A stretch of 64,000 nt of DNA from DASPHG01 sp963748315. Its GTDB lineage: Bacteria; Actinomycetota; Thermoleophilia; Solirubrobacterales; Thermoleophilaceae. The stretch is from the NCBI GenBank assembly GCA_963748315.1, contig CAVVIK010000006.1, positions 310,001 through 374,000 on the forward strand, read 5' to 3'. The notes below the pieces were generated by a model. It worked only from the letters and a program-made list of their open reading frames with translations. It did no database searches and was not told the DNA's origin. This document shows positions 17,705-26,723 of the stretch, one piece after another (within the stretch, counting starts at the first letter, position 1; each line of letters starts with the position of its first letter). A program made the position numbers and the translations under genes.

Positions 17705-18127
17705 ATGGTCGACGTCGGCGGCAAGGATGTGACCGACAGGCGGGCGGTGGCGAGCGCCGTCGTACGCGTCGCGCCGGAGACCGCACGCGCGATCCGCGAC
17801 GGCGACGCGCCGAAAGGCGACGTGATCGGCACGGCCCGTCTGGCCGGCATCCAGGCCGCGAAGCGCACGGCCGAGCTGATCCCCCTCTGCCATCCCCTGC
17901 CGCTGTCGTACGTCGACGTCCGGATCGAGGTGGGCGACACCGAGGTGGCGATCGAGGCCGAGGCGCGCACGTCGGCGCAGACCGGCGTCGAGATGGAGGC
18001 GCTGACGGCAGCATCGGTCGCGGCGCTGACGGTCTACGACATGGTCAAGGGGATCGAGCGAGGCGTCGAGATCGCCAGTGTCAGGCTGATTGAGAAGACC
18101 GGCGGCAAGGAGGATTGGCGCCGCTAG
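17705..18127 (+). CDS. moaC: Cyclic pyranopterin monophosphate synthase MoaC
   Basis: A 140-residue protein with the MoaC core: MVDVGGKDVTDRRAVASA at the start, AKRTAELIPLCHPLPLSYVD with the substrate-binding region, and TGVEMEALTAASVAALTVYD with MVKGIER. It makes cyclic pyranopterin monophosphate in molybdopterin synthesis. Homologous residues ELSHLDDEGRAR are encoded in frame just upstream of the ATG, as in longer MoaC proteins, but no ordinary start codon precedes them. Either translation begins at 17705 with a shortened N-terminus, or a base is missing near the end of the preceding gene. It is followed immediately by a mog-like gene. Confidence 0.9.
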   Translation: MVDVGGKDVTDRRAVASAVVRVAPETARAIRDGDAPKGDVIGTARLAGIQAAKRTAELIPLCHPLPLSYVDVRIEVGDTEVAIEAEARTSAQTGVEMEALTAASVAALTVYDMVKGIERGVEIASVRLIEKTGGKEDWRR

Positions 18128-18590
18128 TGCGCGCCGCGGTGCTGACCATCTCGAGCTCGCTCGCGCGCGGCGAGGGTGAGGACGTGTCCGGGCCCGGAGC
18201 TCGTCGGCTGCTGCGAGCGCGCTGGGCTCGAGGTCGTGCACGAAACCGTCTCCGATGACCGGGAGGCGATCGCCGCCGCACTTGCGCCGGCTCGCGGACG
18301 ATGAAAGCGTGCGCTTCGTCTTCACGACCGGCGGCACGGGGCTGACGCCGGACGACGTCACGCCGGAGGCGACGCGCGACGTGATCGAGCGCGAGGCGCC
18401 GGGATACGCCGAGTCGATCCGCGCGGATTCGCGCGAGCACACGCCGCTGGGCATCCTCACGCGCGGCATCTCGGGCGTCCGCGGCCGTACGTTGATCGTG
18501 AACTTCCCCGGATCGCCGAAGGCGATCGGCCAGTCGTGGCCGATCGTCGAGCCCACTCTCCGGCACGCCGCCGAGACGCTCGAGCGATGA
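18127..18590 (+). pseudogene. MoaB/Mog-family molybdopterin adenylyltransferase-like gene, two frameshifts
   Basis: The coding content starts at GTG 18127 (VRAAVLTISSSLARGEGEDV), matching the MoaB/Mog fold. The frame breaks after the SGP triplet near 18200 (one extra G), continues as ELVGCCERAGLEVVHETVSD, and breaks again near 18290 (one extra T) before LRRLADDESVRFVFTTGGTG, which holds the family motif TTGGTG with GLTPDDVTPEAT. The end NFPGSPKAIGQSW is normal. Removing one base at each of two short runs restores a full-length protein, so either the gene is dead or the sequence has indel errors. The stop overlaps the ccmA start as ATGA. Confidence 0.8.
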
Positions 18591-19225
18591 TCGCGCTCGA
18601 GGCCGTCGAGCGCCGCTTCGGCGAGCGCGTCGCGCTGAGCGACGTGAGCGTGCAGGTCGAGGAAGGACAGACGCTTGTCGTATTCGGGCCCAACGGTGCC
18701 GGCAAGACCACGCTCCTGCGTGTCCTGGCCGGTTTGCTGCGGCCTCACGCGGGCTCGGCGACAGTTCTCGGCGCGGAGCTGCCCGGCGAATCGTGGAAGC
18801 TGCGCGGCAAGGTCGGCTACCTCGCCCACGAGCCGCTGCTCTACCGCGACCTGACTCCGCGCGAGAACTTGCGCTTCCACGCGCGGCTGCACGACGTCGC
18901 GGAAAACAGGATCGACCAAGTCCTCGACGCCGTCGGAATGACCGACCGCGCCGACGACGAACTTGCGGAGCTCTCGCGCGGAATGGTGCAACGCGTCGCC
19001 GCCGCGCGCACGGTGCTCCACGACCCGCCCCTGCTCTTACTCGACGAGCCGTGGGCCGGGCTCGACCCGGGAGCAGTGGAGCTGCTGAACCCGGTCATCG
19101 GACGCTCGAGCGGCAAGACGCGCGTGGTCATCACGCACGACATGTCTGCGGGCCACGCGGAGGCGGACCTGACCCTTGGCCTGAAGGGCGGCCGCCCCGC
19201 ACCGGTGACGGAGCTCTACCGGTGA
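18587..19225 (+). CDS. ccmA: Heme exporter ATP-binding protein CcmA
   Basis: A 212-residue ABC ATPase with Walker A GPNGAGKTTLLRVLAG at about 34-49, the signature LSRGMVQRVAAARTVLHDPP and Walker B LLLLDEPWAGLDPG. The small size, the Glu-Pro-Trp (EPWAGLD) variant of Walker B and the position before ccmB and ccmC identify CcmA, the motor of the CcmABCD complex that loads heme onto CcmE for c-type cytochrome maturation (System I). The ATG overlaps the moaB-like stop. Confidence 0.9.
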   Translation: MIALEAVERRFGERVALSDVSVQVEEGQTLVVFGPNGAGKTTLLRVLAGLLRPHAGSATVLGAELPGESWKLRGKVGYLAHEPLLYRDLTPRENLRFHARLHDVAENRIDQVLDAVGMTDRADDELAELSRGMVQRVAAARTVLHDPPLLLLDEPWAGLDPGAVELLNPVIGRSSGKTRVVITHDMSAGHAEADLTLGLKGGRPAPVTELYR

Positions 19226-19896
19226 TCGCGGCGGCGCGGGCAATCCTGCGCAAGGACCTCACGATCGAGGTGCGCCGGCGCGAGTCCGTGCCCGCGATGG
19301 TGCTCTTCACCGTCACCGTCTTCGTCCTCTTCCACTTCGGGCTCGACCGCGACACGGTCGAGGGCGACATCGCGACCGGCGTCATCTGGGTGACGCTCCT
19401 GCTCGCGGCGCTGCTCGGGATCAACCGGTTGTACGTGGCCGAGCGCGACCAGGGCGGCTTCGTCGGCATGCGCCTGGCACCGATCGACCTGACCGCGCTC
19501 TGGCTGGCGAAGGCGGTCGCGCTGTTCGTCTACCTGGTCGTGCTCGAGCTCGTGGCGCTGCCCGCCTTCGACCTGCTGCTGCTCGGCCCGGGTCTCGACG
19601 GGGCGCTGCCGGAGCTGCTGCCGATCCTCCTGCTCGCGAACATCGGCGTCGCGGCCGTCGGAGCATTGGTCGCGGCGCTCGCGATCGAGACCCGCGCGCG
19701 CGAGCTGATCGTCGCCCTCCTCCTCTTGCCGATGCTCGTCCCCGTGATCATCGCGGCGGCGCAGGCCACCGAGCCGCTCCTCACCGGCGGCCAGTCGCCG
19801 GACGATCTGGCGAAATGGCTGGGATTCCTGGCTCTCTACGATGTGGTGTTCGTGCTGGTTTCAGTGGCAGTTTTCGACTTTCTCCTCGATGAGTAG
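19222..19896 (+). CDS. ccmB: Heme exporter membrane protein CcmB
   Basis: A 224-residue protein with six hydrophobic helices. The N-terminal ILRKDLTIEVRRRESVPAM and RLYVAERDQGGFVGMRLAPI match CcmB, the permease partner of CcmA. The GTG start overlaps the CcmA gene stop (GTGA). The C-terminus reads into the CcmC start region with an 8-base overlap. It works with CcmA, CcmC and CcmD in the inner membrane to release heme-loaded CcmE. Confidence 0.9.
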   Translation: MIAAARAILRKDLTIEVRRRESVPAMVLFTVTVFVLFHFGLDRDTVEGDIATGVIWVTLLLAALLGINRLYVAERDQGGFVGMRLAPIDLTALWLAKAVALFVYLVVLELVALPAFDLLLLGPGLDGALPELLPILLLANIGVAAVGALVAALAIETRARELIVALLLLPMLVPVIIAAAQATEPLLTGGQSPDDLAKWLGFLALYDVVFVLVSVAVFDFLLDE

Positions 19897-20587
19897 CGTC
19901 CTCTTCGGCAAGCGGCTCGGCACCCTCGCGTGGGTTACCGCGGGCTTCCTGGTCGCTGCGCTGCTGCTCGTCTTCTTCTACGCGCCCGAGGACGCGGACC
20001 AGGGCTTCCGCCAGAAGATCTTCTACGTGCACGTCCCGATGGCGATCGTGACGCTGTGCGGGTTCATCGTGGCCGGCATCTTCGCGATCAAGCACCTGCG
20101 CTCCGGCGAGCGCAGCTGGGACGTGCGCTCCTACGTCGCGATCCACCTGTCGATCATGCTCGGCGTCGGCGTGCTCCTGACGGGCGCGATCTGGGCAAAG
20201 ACGGCCTGGGGTCACTGGTGGGTCTGGGACGAGCCGGTTCTCGTCTCGTACCTGATCGTGTTCCTCCTCTACTGCTGCTACCAGCCGCTCCGCTTCTCGA
20301 TCGCCGACCCGGAGCGGCAGTCGCGCTACGCGTCGGTGTTCGCGATCACGGCCGGCGCGTTCGTGCCGCTCAACTTCGTCGCGGTCCGGCTCGCCGAGCA
20401 GTACACGCACCCGCGCGTCCTCTCCGAGACCGGCGGCGACATGCCCGGCGACATGCGGCTGACCTTCTTCGTATGCATCGCCGCGATGGCCCTGCTCTTC
20501 ACGACTCTGTGGAAGCTCGAGCTGACCAACAAGCACACGGCCGAGCAGCTCAAGCGGCTGCGGCGGCGGCTGGAAGCGCAGGCCTGA
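19889..20587 (+). CDS. ccmC: Heme-handling membrane protein CcmC
   Basis: A 232-residue integral membrane protein with about six helices. It contains the tryptophan-rich WGHWWVWDEP motif (WWD domain) near 108-117 that holds heme, flanked by conserved His residues in FYVHVPMAIV and VAIHLSIMLG. CcmC attaches heme to CcmE. The ATG at 19889 is chosen because the upstream extension duplicates CcmB coding sequence in another frame. A coiled-coil-like charged tail, AEQLKRLRRRLEAQA, ends the protein, and the stop overlaps the next small gene by one base. Confidence 0.93.
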   Translation: MSSVLFGKRLGTLAWVTAGFLVAALLLVFFYAPEDADQGFRQKIFYVHVPMAIVTLCGFIVAGIFAIKHLRSGERSWDVRSYVAIHLSIMLGVGVLLTGAIWAKTAWGHWWVWDEPVLVSYLIVFLLYCCYQPLRFSIADPERQSRYASVFAITAGAFVPLNFVAVRLAEQYTHPRVLSETGGDMPGDMRLTFFVCIAAMALLFTTLWKLELTNKHTAEQLKRLRRRLEAQA

Positions 20588-20748
20588 TGCTCGTCATCGC
20601 CGAGGGTGGCGACTACGTCGCTGCCGCATACATCGTCTTCGTGACGCTGATCGTGGTCTACATCGCCATCATTGCCTCCAAGCTGAGCCGCATGGAGAAG
20701 GAGCTGGAGTCGCTGAACGAGCTCGTCGACAAGCGGGGTGCGAAGTGA
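20587..20748 (+). CDS. ccmD: CcmD-like small membrane protein
   Basis: A 53-residue protein with one hydrophobic helix (about 9-30: YVAAAYIVFVTLIVVYIAII) followed by a charged coiled-coil-like segment KLSRMEKELESLNELVDK. Size, topology and position directly after ccmC identify the poorly conserved CcmD, which stabilises the CcmABC complex. Both junctions overlap (TGATG before, GTGA after), tying it to ccmC and hemA. Confidence 0.8.
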   Translation: MLVIAEGGDYVAAAYIVFVTLIVVYIAIIASKLSRMEKELESLNELVDKRGAK

Positions 20749-22091
20749 ACGACGCCCTGCTCGCACTTGGGGTCTCGCACAAGACCGCGCCGGTCGCGCT
20801 GCGCGAGCGGCTTGCGTTGCCGGAGGGCCGGGCCGCACGGATCCTCGGCGACCTGACCGCGCGTCCCGAGATCCACGAGGCGGTCGCGATCTCGACCTGC
20901 AACCGCACCGAGCTCTATCTCGTGGCCGGCGATCCGGTCGAGGCCGAGAACCTCGTGCTGGCTGAGCTGTCGCGCCAGGCGGGCATCCGGCCGACGGAGC
21001 TGCTCGGGCGCCTCTACTCGCTGCGGGGTGAGGACGCGGTTCGCCACCTCTTCTCGGTTGCGGCAGGCCTCGACTCGATGATCGTCGGCGAGGCCGAGGT
21101 TCAGGGCCAGGTGAAACGGGCGTACGAGCTCGCGCTCGTCGAGGGCGCGACGGGCCCGATTTCGAACCGGCTCTTCCGCGACGCGCTCGGGGCCGGCAAG
21201 CGCGTGCGCACCGAGACGGCGCTGGGACGCTCGCGCGTCTCCGTGTCGTCGGTGGCCGTGGACCTGGCGCGCGACGTGCTCGGTGACCTGGAGACGAAGC
21301 GCGTACTGGTCGTCGGTGCCGGCGAGAACGGCGAGCTGACCGCCAAGGCGCTCGCGGACCGGGGCGTCCGGACTGTCTTCGTCGCGAACCGCCGCTACGA
21401 CCGCGCGATCGGGCTGGCGCAGCGTTTCGGCGGCGAGGCGGTGCGCTTCGACGACCTGCCCGCGGAGCTCGTGAACGCCGACATCGTGGTCGGCTGCACC
21501 TCGTCCCCGCATTTGATCGTGGGCGCGGACGAGCTGGCGCTCGTGATCGAGCAGCGCGGCGGCCGGCCGCTGCTCCTGATCGACATCGCGGTGCCCCGCG
21601 ACATCGACCCACGCGTCCGCGAGCTTCCCAGCATCACGCTGTACGACATGGACGACCTCCAGCGCGCGGTCGCACGCAACCTCGACGTGCAGGAGGCCGA
21701 GGCCTCACGTGCCCGGACGGTGATCGACGACGAGCTCCAGCGCTTCGACCGGTGGCTGTCGACGCTCGACGTCGTGCCGACGATCGCAGCGCTTCGAGAG
21801 CGCGCCGAGCAGGTCGTTCAGCAAGTCCTGCGCGAGAACGAGGGCCGCTGGGAGTCGCTGTCGCAGGCCGACCGCGAGCGGGTCGAGCTGATGACGCGCG
21901 CGGTCGTGAGCCGGCTGCTGCACGAGCCGACGACGCGGCTCAAGCGTCCGGCGGACGAGGACGCCGCGTATGTGCACCTACAGGCGCTGCGCGAGCTCTT
22001 CGGGCTCGACGCGCGCCCGCTCGGCGAAGCCGAGGCGGAGGTGACGTCGCTCGACGAGCACCGCGCCGAGCGGGACAAGCGATCGAACTGA
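20745..22091 (+). CDS. hemA: Glutamyl-tRNA reductase
   Basis: A 448-residue protein catalysing the first step of C5-pathway heme synthesis, reducing glutamyl-tRNA to glutamate-1-semialdehyde with NADPH. The N-terminal catalytic domain has GVSHKTAPVALRERLAL and the active-site Cys at about 52 in AISTCNRTELYL. The NADPH-binding domain carries VLVVGAGENGELTAKAL, and the C-terminal dimerisation helix spans about 300-430. GTG start overlapping the ccmD stop. Heme synthesis is thus coupled to heme export for cytochrome c. Confidence 0.95.
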   Translation: MNDALLALGVSHKTAPVALRERLALPEGRAARILGDLTARPEIHEAVAISTCNRTELYLVAGDPVEAENLVLAELSRQAGIRPTELLGRLYSLRGEDAVRHLFSVAAGLDSMIVGEAEVQGQVKRAYELALVEGATGPISNRLFRDALGAGKRVRTETALGRSRVSVSSVAVDLARDVLGDLETKRVLVVGAGENGELTAKALADRGVRTVFVANRRYDRAIGLAQRFGGEAVRFDDLPAELVNADIVVGCTSSPHLIVGADELALVIEQRGGRPLLLIDIAVPRDIDPRVRELPSITLYDMDDLQRAVARNLDVQEAEASRARTVIDDELQRFDRWLSTLDVVPTIAALRERAEQVVQQVLRENEGRWESLSQADRERVELMTRAVVSRLLHEPTTRLKRPADEDAAYVHLQALRELFGLDARPLGEAEAEVTSLDEHRAERDKRSN

Positions 22092-22963
22092 GGCTCGCCA
22101 CGCGGGGCAGCGCGCTCGCGCTCGCGCAGGCGCGACTCGTGGCCGACATGCTGGATTCGGTCGACGTCGAGCTCGTCGAGCTCAAGACCTCCGGTGACCG
22201 CGGCGTACAGGGCGGCGACAAGTCGCGCTGGGTGAAGGAGCTGGAGGAGGCCCTGCTCGACGATCGCGCCGACCTGGCGGTGCACTCGGCCAAGGACGTG
22301 CCGGGCGAGCTGCCGGACGGCCTGTCGATCGTGGGCGTGCCCGAGCGCGCGGACGCGCGCGACGCGATATGCGGCCCCGCGGGCCTCGCCGCCATCCCCG
22401 AGGGTGCGGCGGTCGGCACGAGCAGCCTCCGCCGCCGCTCGCAGCTGCTTGCGGTGCGGCCCGACCTGGTGATCGAGGACATGCGCGGAAACGTCGACAC
22501 GCGCCTGCGAAAGCTGCGCGAGCGGCAGTACGACGCGATCGTCCTGGCGCGCGCCGGCCTCGACCGCCTCGGCGTGGACGAAGGCGAGCCCGTGGATGTC
22601 GCGACGCTCACGCCCGCGGCCGGCCAGGGCTGCCTCGCGCTCGAGGCGCGCACCGACGATGCAAGCGCCGCGGAGCTCGCCCACTCGATCACGGACCGCC
22701 GCGCGCTCGTCGAGCTGACGGCCGAGCGCGCAGTCGTGACGGCGCTCGACGCGACTTGCCACACGCCTGTCGGCGCGCACGCGCGGCTCGACGGCGACCT
22801 GCTCACCGTCGATGGTTACGCAGGGCTTCCCGACGGTTCGGCCTGGATCCGCGACCGCGTCGAGGGGCAGGGCGACGAGCCGTCGGCACTCGGCCGCGAG
22901 CTGGCCGCGCGGATGCTTGCCGCCGGCGCGGGGCGGCTGCTCGCCGAGGCTGAGACAGGCTGA
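22088..22963 (+). CDS. hemC: Hydroxymethylbilane synthase (porphobilinogen deaminase)
   Basis: About 291 residues joining four porphobilinogens into hydroxymethylbilane. It shows LRLATRGSALALAQARLVAD, the catalytic Asp in HSAKDVPGELP (near 70), RRRSQL and MRGNVDTRLRKL, and the dipyrromethane-attachment Cys near 224 in DATCHTPVGAH. No ATG, GTG or TTG lies where the protein must begin; the next, GTG at about 22139, would delete essential sequence. The only fitting start is CTG at 22088, overlapping the hemA stop as CTGA, exactly like the other junctions of this operon. An ATC at 22082 is a less likely alternative. Confidence 0.92.
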   Translation: MRLATRGSALALAQARLVADMLDSVDVELVELKTSGDRGVQGGDKSRWVKELEEALLDDRADLAVHSAKDVPGELPDGLSIVGVPERADARDAICGPAGLAAIPEGAAVGTSSLRRRSQLLAVRPDLVIEDMRGNVDTRLRKLRERQYDAIVLARAGLDRLGVDEGEPVDVATLTPAAGQGCLALEARTDDASAAELAHSITDRRALVELTAERAVVTALDATCHTPVGAHARLDGDLLTVDGYAGLPDGSAWIRDRVEGQGDEPSALGRELAARMLAAGAGRLLAEAETG

Positions 22964-23713
22964 TGGAGCGCCGGCGGTTCGGGCGCTCGGGGCTGGAGGT
23001 CCCGGTGATCGGGCTGGGCACCTGGCAGACGTTCGACGTCGGGCCGGAGGGCGAGGCCGGCTGCACGCGATGTGGTCGAGGCCGCCTTCGAGGGCGGCAC
23101 ACGCCTGTTCGACTCGTCACCGATGTACGGGCGCGCCGAGGGTGTGCTCGGACGCGCGCTCGCCGGCATGCGCGACGAGGCGACCGTCGCGACGAAGATC
23201 TGGACGTCATCGGGTGAGGCGGCGCGCTCGCAGTTCGACGCGCAGCTCGGCTTCTACGGGCACGTGGAGCTCGAGCAGATCCACAACCTGGTCGCGTGGG
23301 AAGAGCACCTGCCGTGGCTCGAGGACGAGCGCGACGCCGGCCGGATCGACCTGCTCGGCGCGACGCACTACGACGAGGGAGCGTTCGGGGAGCTCGAGCA
23401 GCTCATGGAAACGGGGCGGATCGACGCGATCCAGATCCCCTACAACCCGCTCGAGCGCGGCGCCGAGGAGCGCATCCTGCCGCTCGCGGCCGAGCTCGAC
23501 CTCGGCGTGATCGCGATGCGCCCGCTCGGCGGGGGCTCGCTCGTGCGCCACTGCGACGCCACGGAGCTGCTCAAGTGGACTCTCTCCGACGAGCGGGTGC
23601 ACGTCGCGATCCCGGCCACGTCGAGCGTCGCGCACGCTCGTGCCAACGTCGGTGCCGGCTCGCCGCCGTGGCTCAGCCGGGAACGGCGACGCGCTCTCGC
23701 CGATGCTGTCTGA
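22963..23713 (+). pseudogene. Aldo/keto reductase, one frameshift
   Basis: The first 34 residues (MERRRFGRSGLEVPVIGLGT...) are a standard aldo/keto reductase opening. The frame then breaks near 23059, where GAGGCCGGCTGC has one G too many; the next frame continues ARDVVEAAFEGGTRLFDSSP. Catalytic residues are present across the break: Asp and Tyr in FDSSPMYG, Lys in ATKIW and a His in EQIHNL. The C-terminal cofactor end, VAIPATSSVAHARANVGAG, is complete. Deleting one base restores about 249 residues, so sequencing error is as likely as inactivation. The start joins the hemC stop as TGATG; the 3' end overlaps the convergent GST-like gene by 41 bases. Confidence 0.8.
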
Positions 23714-24428
23714 ACATCCTGAGCGCGTGCTCGCCGGCCGGATGCTCGCGCGCGCGCTCGACCAACGGTCTCGCCTCCGCTGGTAGCTCGTCCGGCTGCG
23801 GCAACTCGACGGTGTACTCCGGGGGAACCACGGCCGGGCCCGCCAGGGCTGCGAAGGTCAGGTCTGCCGCTGAGAACCGCTCGCCGCACAGGTACGGGCG
23901 CCCGTCCCCGAGCAGCTCGCCGACGAAGTCGAATTCGCGCCACACGATCTCCTCATCCTCGCGCTCGACGCCCGGCGTGATCCCGAGCTCGCGGGCGGCG
24001 AACCTCGTGATCACGGGCCACCCGATCCTCATCGCGCGGTCCTCCCACCGCGGCACCCCCGCGTTGTTGAAGCTCAGCATCAGCTCGCGCTGCGGCAGCA
24101 TGAGCACGTACATCAGGCGCCGCCCATGGGGGCCGAGCAGCTCGTCGAACCGACGGCAGAGAGCCTGGACCTCCGGATCGCCCGTGGCGAGCCGGTCCTC
24201 GGGCGGGGTCCGCTCGTCGACCCACGCGAGGATGTCGGCGGACTGCGCCAGCACACCGTCGCCCGTAACGAGCACCGGGGCCGTCTTCCCGCCGCCCGCG
24301 CGGCGCGCGACGATCTGGTGCACGCCCTGGATGTGGCGCTCCTCGCGGTACTCGATCCCGGCACGATCGAGCGCCCAGCGCGCCTTCTCGCAGTAGTGGC
24401 TGATCGGAATCGTGATGAGCCGCAACAC
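23673..24428 (-). CDS. Glutathione S-transferase-like protein
   Basis: A 251-residue protein with a thioredoxin-like N-terminal half (LITIPISHYCEKARWALDRA, with a Cys where GSTs carry Ser/Cys), GKTAPVLVTGDGVLAQSADI corresponding to the TVP and ESxxI glutathione site, and an all-helical C-terminal half with PYLCGERFSAADLTFAALAG. Most actinobacteria use mycothiol rather than glutathione, so the thiol partner is open. GTG start; divergent from the cobA-hemD gene with 37 bases between. Confidence 0.8.
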   Translation of the reverse strand: MLRLITIPISHYCEKARWALDRAGIEYREERHIQGVHQIVARRAGGGKTAPVLVTGDGVLAQSADILAWVDERTPPEDRLATGDPEVQALCRRFDELLGPHGRRLMYVLMLPQRELMLSFNNAGVPRWEDRAMRIGWPVITRFAARELGITPGVEREDEEIVWREFDFVGELLGDGRPYLCGERFSAADLTFAALAGPAVVPPEYTVELPQPDELPAEARPLVERAREHPAGEHALRMFRQHRRERVAVPG

Positions 24429-24465
24429 GCGAGCCCAAGTATCGCGGGGCCGTAGCCTTTCCGGC

Positions 24466-25926
24466 GTGGTCTATCTCGTCGGAGCCGGACCTGGCGATCC
24501 GGGATTGATGACGCAGCGCGCGCTCGAGCTGATCGCGCGTGCCGACGTGATCCTCTACGACCGGCTGATTCCCGCCGGCGCGCTCGACGGCGCGCGCCCG
24601 GACGCGGAGCTGCACTACGTCGGCAAGTCACCGGGGGCCGCGTCGGTGTCGCAGGAGGAGATCAACGCGCTGCTCGTCGAGCACGGCCGCACGGGCGCGA
24701 CTGTCGTGCGCCTGAAGGGCGGCGACCCGTTCGTGTTCGGGCGCGGCGCCGAGGAGGCCGAGGCGCTCACCGCGGCGGGCATCGAGTTCGAGGTCGTACC
24801 GGGCGTCACCGCCGGCATCGCCGCGCCCGCCTATGCCGGCATCCCGGTGACTCACCGCGACGAGGCCTCCGCGGTCGCGTTCGTCACCGGCCACGAGGAT
24901 CCCGCGAAGCCGGAGAGCGCGATCGACTGGCAGGCGCTCGCGGCGTTTCCCGGCACGCTCGTCCTCTACATGGGTGTGCGCCGGCTGCCGGAGATCTCCG
25001 AGAGGCTGATAGAGGCAGGCCGCCCCGCCGACGAGCCCGCGGCCGTCATCGAGCGCGGCACACTGCCCGGGCAGCGCACGGTGACCGCGCCGCTGGCGGA
25101 GATCGCGGCGGCGGCCGCCGACGTGCGCCCGCCCGCGGTCACCCTGGTCGGGCCGGTCGCGCGGCTGCGAGAAGGGCTTGCATGGATCGAGCGGCGCCCG
25201 CTCCACGGCCGGCGGGTGGTCGTCACGCGCGCGCGGCCGCAGGCAAGCGGGCTAGCCGCGACCTTGCGCGGCCTTGGCGCCGAGGTGGTGGAGGCACCCG
25301 CGATTCGCATCGTCCCGCGACCGGTCGAGGCGGAGCTCACGGGGTTCGACCTCGTCTGCTTCACGAGCCCGAATGGCGTGGGCCTGTTCCTCGACGCTCT
25401 CACCGCGCGAGGCAAGGACGCGCGCTCGCTCGCCGGCACGCAGCTGGCGGCGATTGGGCCGGGGACTGCACGTGAGCTGCGCGCGCGCGGTCTCGAGCCC
25501 GACGTGATTCCGGAGCGGAGCATCGCGGAGTCGCTTGTCGAGTCCCTGTCAGGGCTCGACGTCGCCGGCAAGCGGGTTCTCATCGCTCGGGCCGCCGAGG
25601 CCCGCGACGTGCTTCCGGATGGGCTCGCCGAACTCGGTGCAGAAGTCTCGGTCGTCCCCCTCTATGACACGGTCGGTGAGGCGCTGGGCGAGGACGTGGT
25701 CACCGCGATCGCCGATGCCGACTACGTGACCTTCACCTCGAGCTCGACCGTCACCCGGTTCCTCGATGCGGTCGGCGACGGTGTCCCCAACGGCGCCCGC
25801 GTCGTGTCGATCGGCCCGGTCACGAGCGCGACCGCGCGCGAGCGCGGTCTGGAGGTGCACGTCGAGGCCGAGCGCCACGACGTCGACGGGCTGGTCGAGG
25901 CGCTCGTGGACGACGCTGCGCGATGA
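24466..25926 (+). CDS. cobA-hemD: Uroporphyrinogen-III C-methyltransferase / uroporphyrinogen-III synthase fusion
   Basis: A 486-residue two-domain enzyme. Residues 1-240 are SUMT: VYLVGAGPGDPGLMTQRALE, YVGKSPGAASVSQEEIN, VVRLKGGDPFVFGRGAEE and VPGVTAGIAAPAYAGIPVTH, methylating uroporphyrinogen III to precorrin-2. Residues from about 245 are HemD: RRVVVTRARPQASGLAATLR through VDYTFTSSSTVTRF-like sequence (VTFTSSSTVTRF), cyclising hydroxymethylbilane. The fusion places the branch point of heme and siroheme/cobalamin in one protein. I chose GTG at 24466 because SUMT proteins begin right there; the longer frame overlaps the divergent gene. The precorrin-2 dehydrogenase encoded at 16929 supplies the next siroheme step. 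Confidence 0.93.
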   Translation: MVYLVGAGPGDPGLMTQRALELIARADVILYDRLIPAGALDGARPDAELHYVGKSPGAASVSQEEINALLVEHGRTGATVVRLKGGDPFVFGRGAEEAEALTAAGIEFEVVPGVTAGIAAPAYAGIPVTHRDEASAVAFVTGHEDPAKPESAIDWQALAAFPGTLVLYMGVRRLPEISERLIEAGRPADEPAAVIERGTLPGQRTVTAPLAEIAAAAADVRPPAVTLVGPVARLREGLAWIERRPLHGRRVVVTRARPQASGLAATLRGLGAEVVEAPAIRIVPRPVEAELTGFDLVCFTSPNGVGLFLDALTARGKDARSLAGTQLAAIGPGTARELRARGLEPDVIPERSIAESLVESLSGLDVAGKRVLIARAAEARDVLPDGLAELGAEVSVVPLYDTVGEALGEDVVTAIADADYVTFTSSSTVTRFLDAVGDGVPNGARVVSIGPVTSATARERGLEVHVEAERHDVDGLVEALVDDAAR

Positions 25927-26723
25927 TCCTGTCGCTCCTGACGGACTACGGCCACGAGGACGAGTTCGTCGGCGTCTGTCACGCGGTGATGCGCGGGATC
26001 GCCCCAGAGGTGCCGATCGTCGACCTGACGCACGGCGTTCCGCGCTATGGCGTGCGTCAGGGCGCGATTGTGCTGCGCAACGCCGTGCCGTACGTGCCGG
26101 TCGGGGTTCACGTCGCGATCGTGGACCCGCAGGTCGGCACCGAGCGGCGCGGGGTCGCGCTCCGGACCGGCGACGGCCGGGTGCTCGTGGGACCGGACAA
26201 TGGCCTCTTGAGCCTTGCCTGGGAGGAGTGCGGCGGGGTCGTCGAGGCGGTCGACATCAGCCGCTCCCCGCACCGGCTGGAACCGGTGTCCGCGACGTTT
26301 CACGGGCGCGACATCTTCGCTCCCGTCGCAGCCCATCTCGCCACGGGCGCCGAGCTCGCCGAGGCGGGGCAGCACTTGGAGCCGGACGAGTTGCAGGTGC
26401 TCGCGCTGCCGCGCGCCGAGGTGAGTGACGGCATGGTCGTCGCGCACGTCCTGCTCGTCGACCGCTTCGGCAACGCGTCGCTCGACGTCGGTCACGCCGA
26501 GCTGGCCGGCTCGGGCCTCTCGCTCGGCAAGCCGGTCGAGATCGAAGTCGACAGTGAGCGGTTCATCGCCACCTTCGCGCAGACCTTCGCCGACGTGCGC
26601 CCAGGCGACGTGATCCTCTACGAGGACGCCTACCGCGTGCTCGCGATCGCGGTGAACCGCGGCGACGCCGCCTCTGCCCTGCGGCTCAGCCCGGACGCGC
26701 GGGTCGTGCTGCGGCCGCGATGA
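25923..26723 (+). CDS. SAM hydroxide adenosyltransferase (DUF62 family)
   Basis: A 266-residue protein of the DUF62/SAM hydrolase family, related to fluorinases and chlorinases, which cleaves S-adenosylmethionine with water to adenosine and methionine. Visible signatures are LLTDYGHEDEFVGVCHAVM, VDLTHGVPRYGVRQGAIVL, VDPQVGTERRGVAL, VGPDNGLLSLAW and SATFHGRDIFAPVAAHLA. The ATG overlaps the cobA-hemD stop (ATGA) and its own stop overlaps birA in the same way. Its place directly after a SAM-dependent methyltransferase may relate to SAM turnover, which is inference. Confidence 0.88.
   Translation: MILSLLTDYGHEDEFVGVCHAVMRGIAPEVPIVDLTHGVPRYGVRQGAIVLRNAVPYVPVGVHVAIVDPQVGTERRGVALRTGDGRVLVGPDNGLLSLAWEECGGVVEAVDISRSPHRLEPVSATFHGRDIFAPVAAHLATGAELAEAGQHLEPDELQVLALPRAEVSDGMVVAHVLLVDRFGNASLDVGHAELAGSGLSLGKPVEIEVDSERFIATFAQTFADVRPGDVILYEDAYRVLAIAVNRGDAASALRLSPDARVVLRPR

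Noticed and set aside
22366..22380. CGCGATATGCGG inside hemC, similar to block A of the intergenic element
   Set aside because: It lies within conserved hemC codons and has no block B nearby, so it is probably coincidence.
24412..24465. An upstream extension of the CobA-HemD fusion
   Set aside because: It overlaps the start of the divergent GST-like gene, and homologous proteins begin at VYLVGAGPG.
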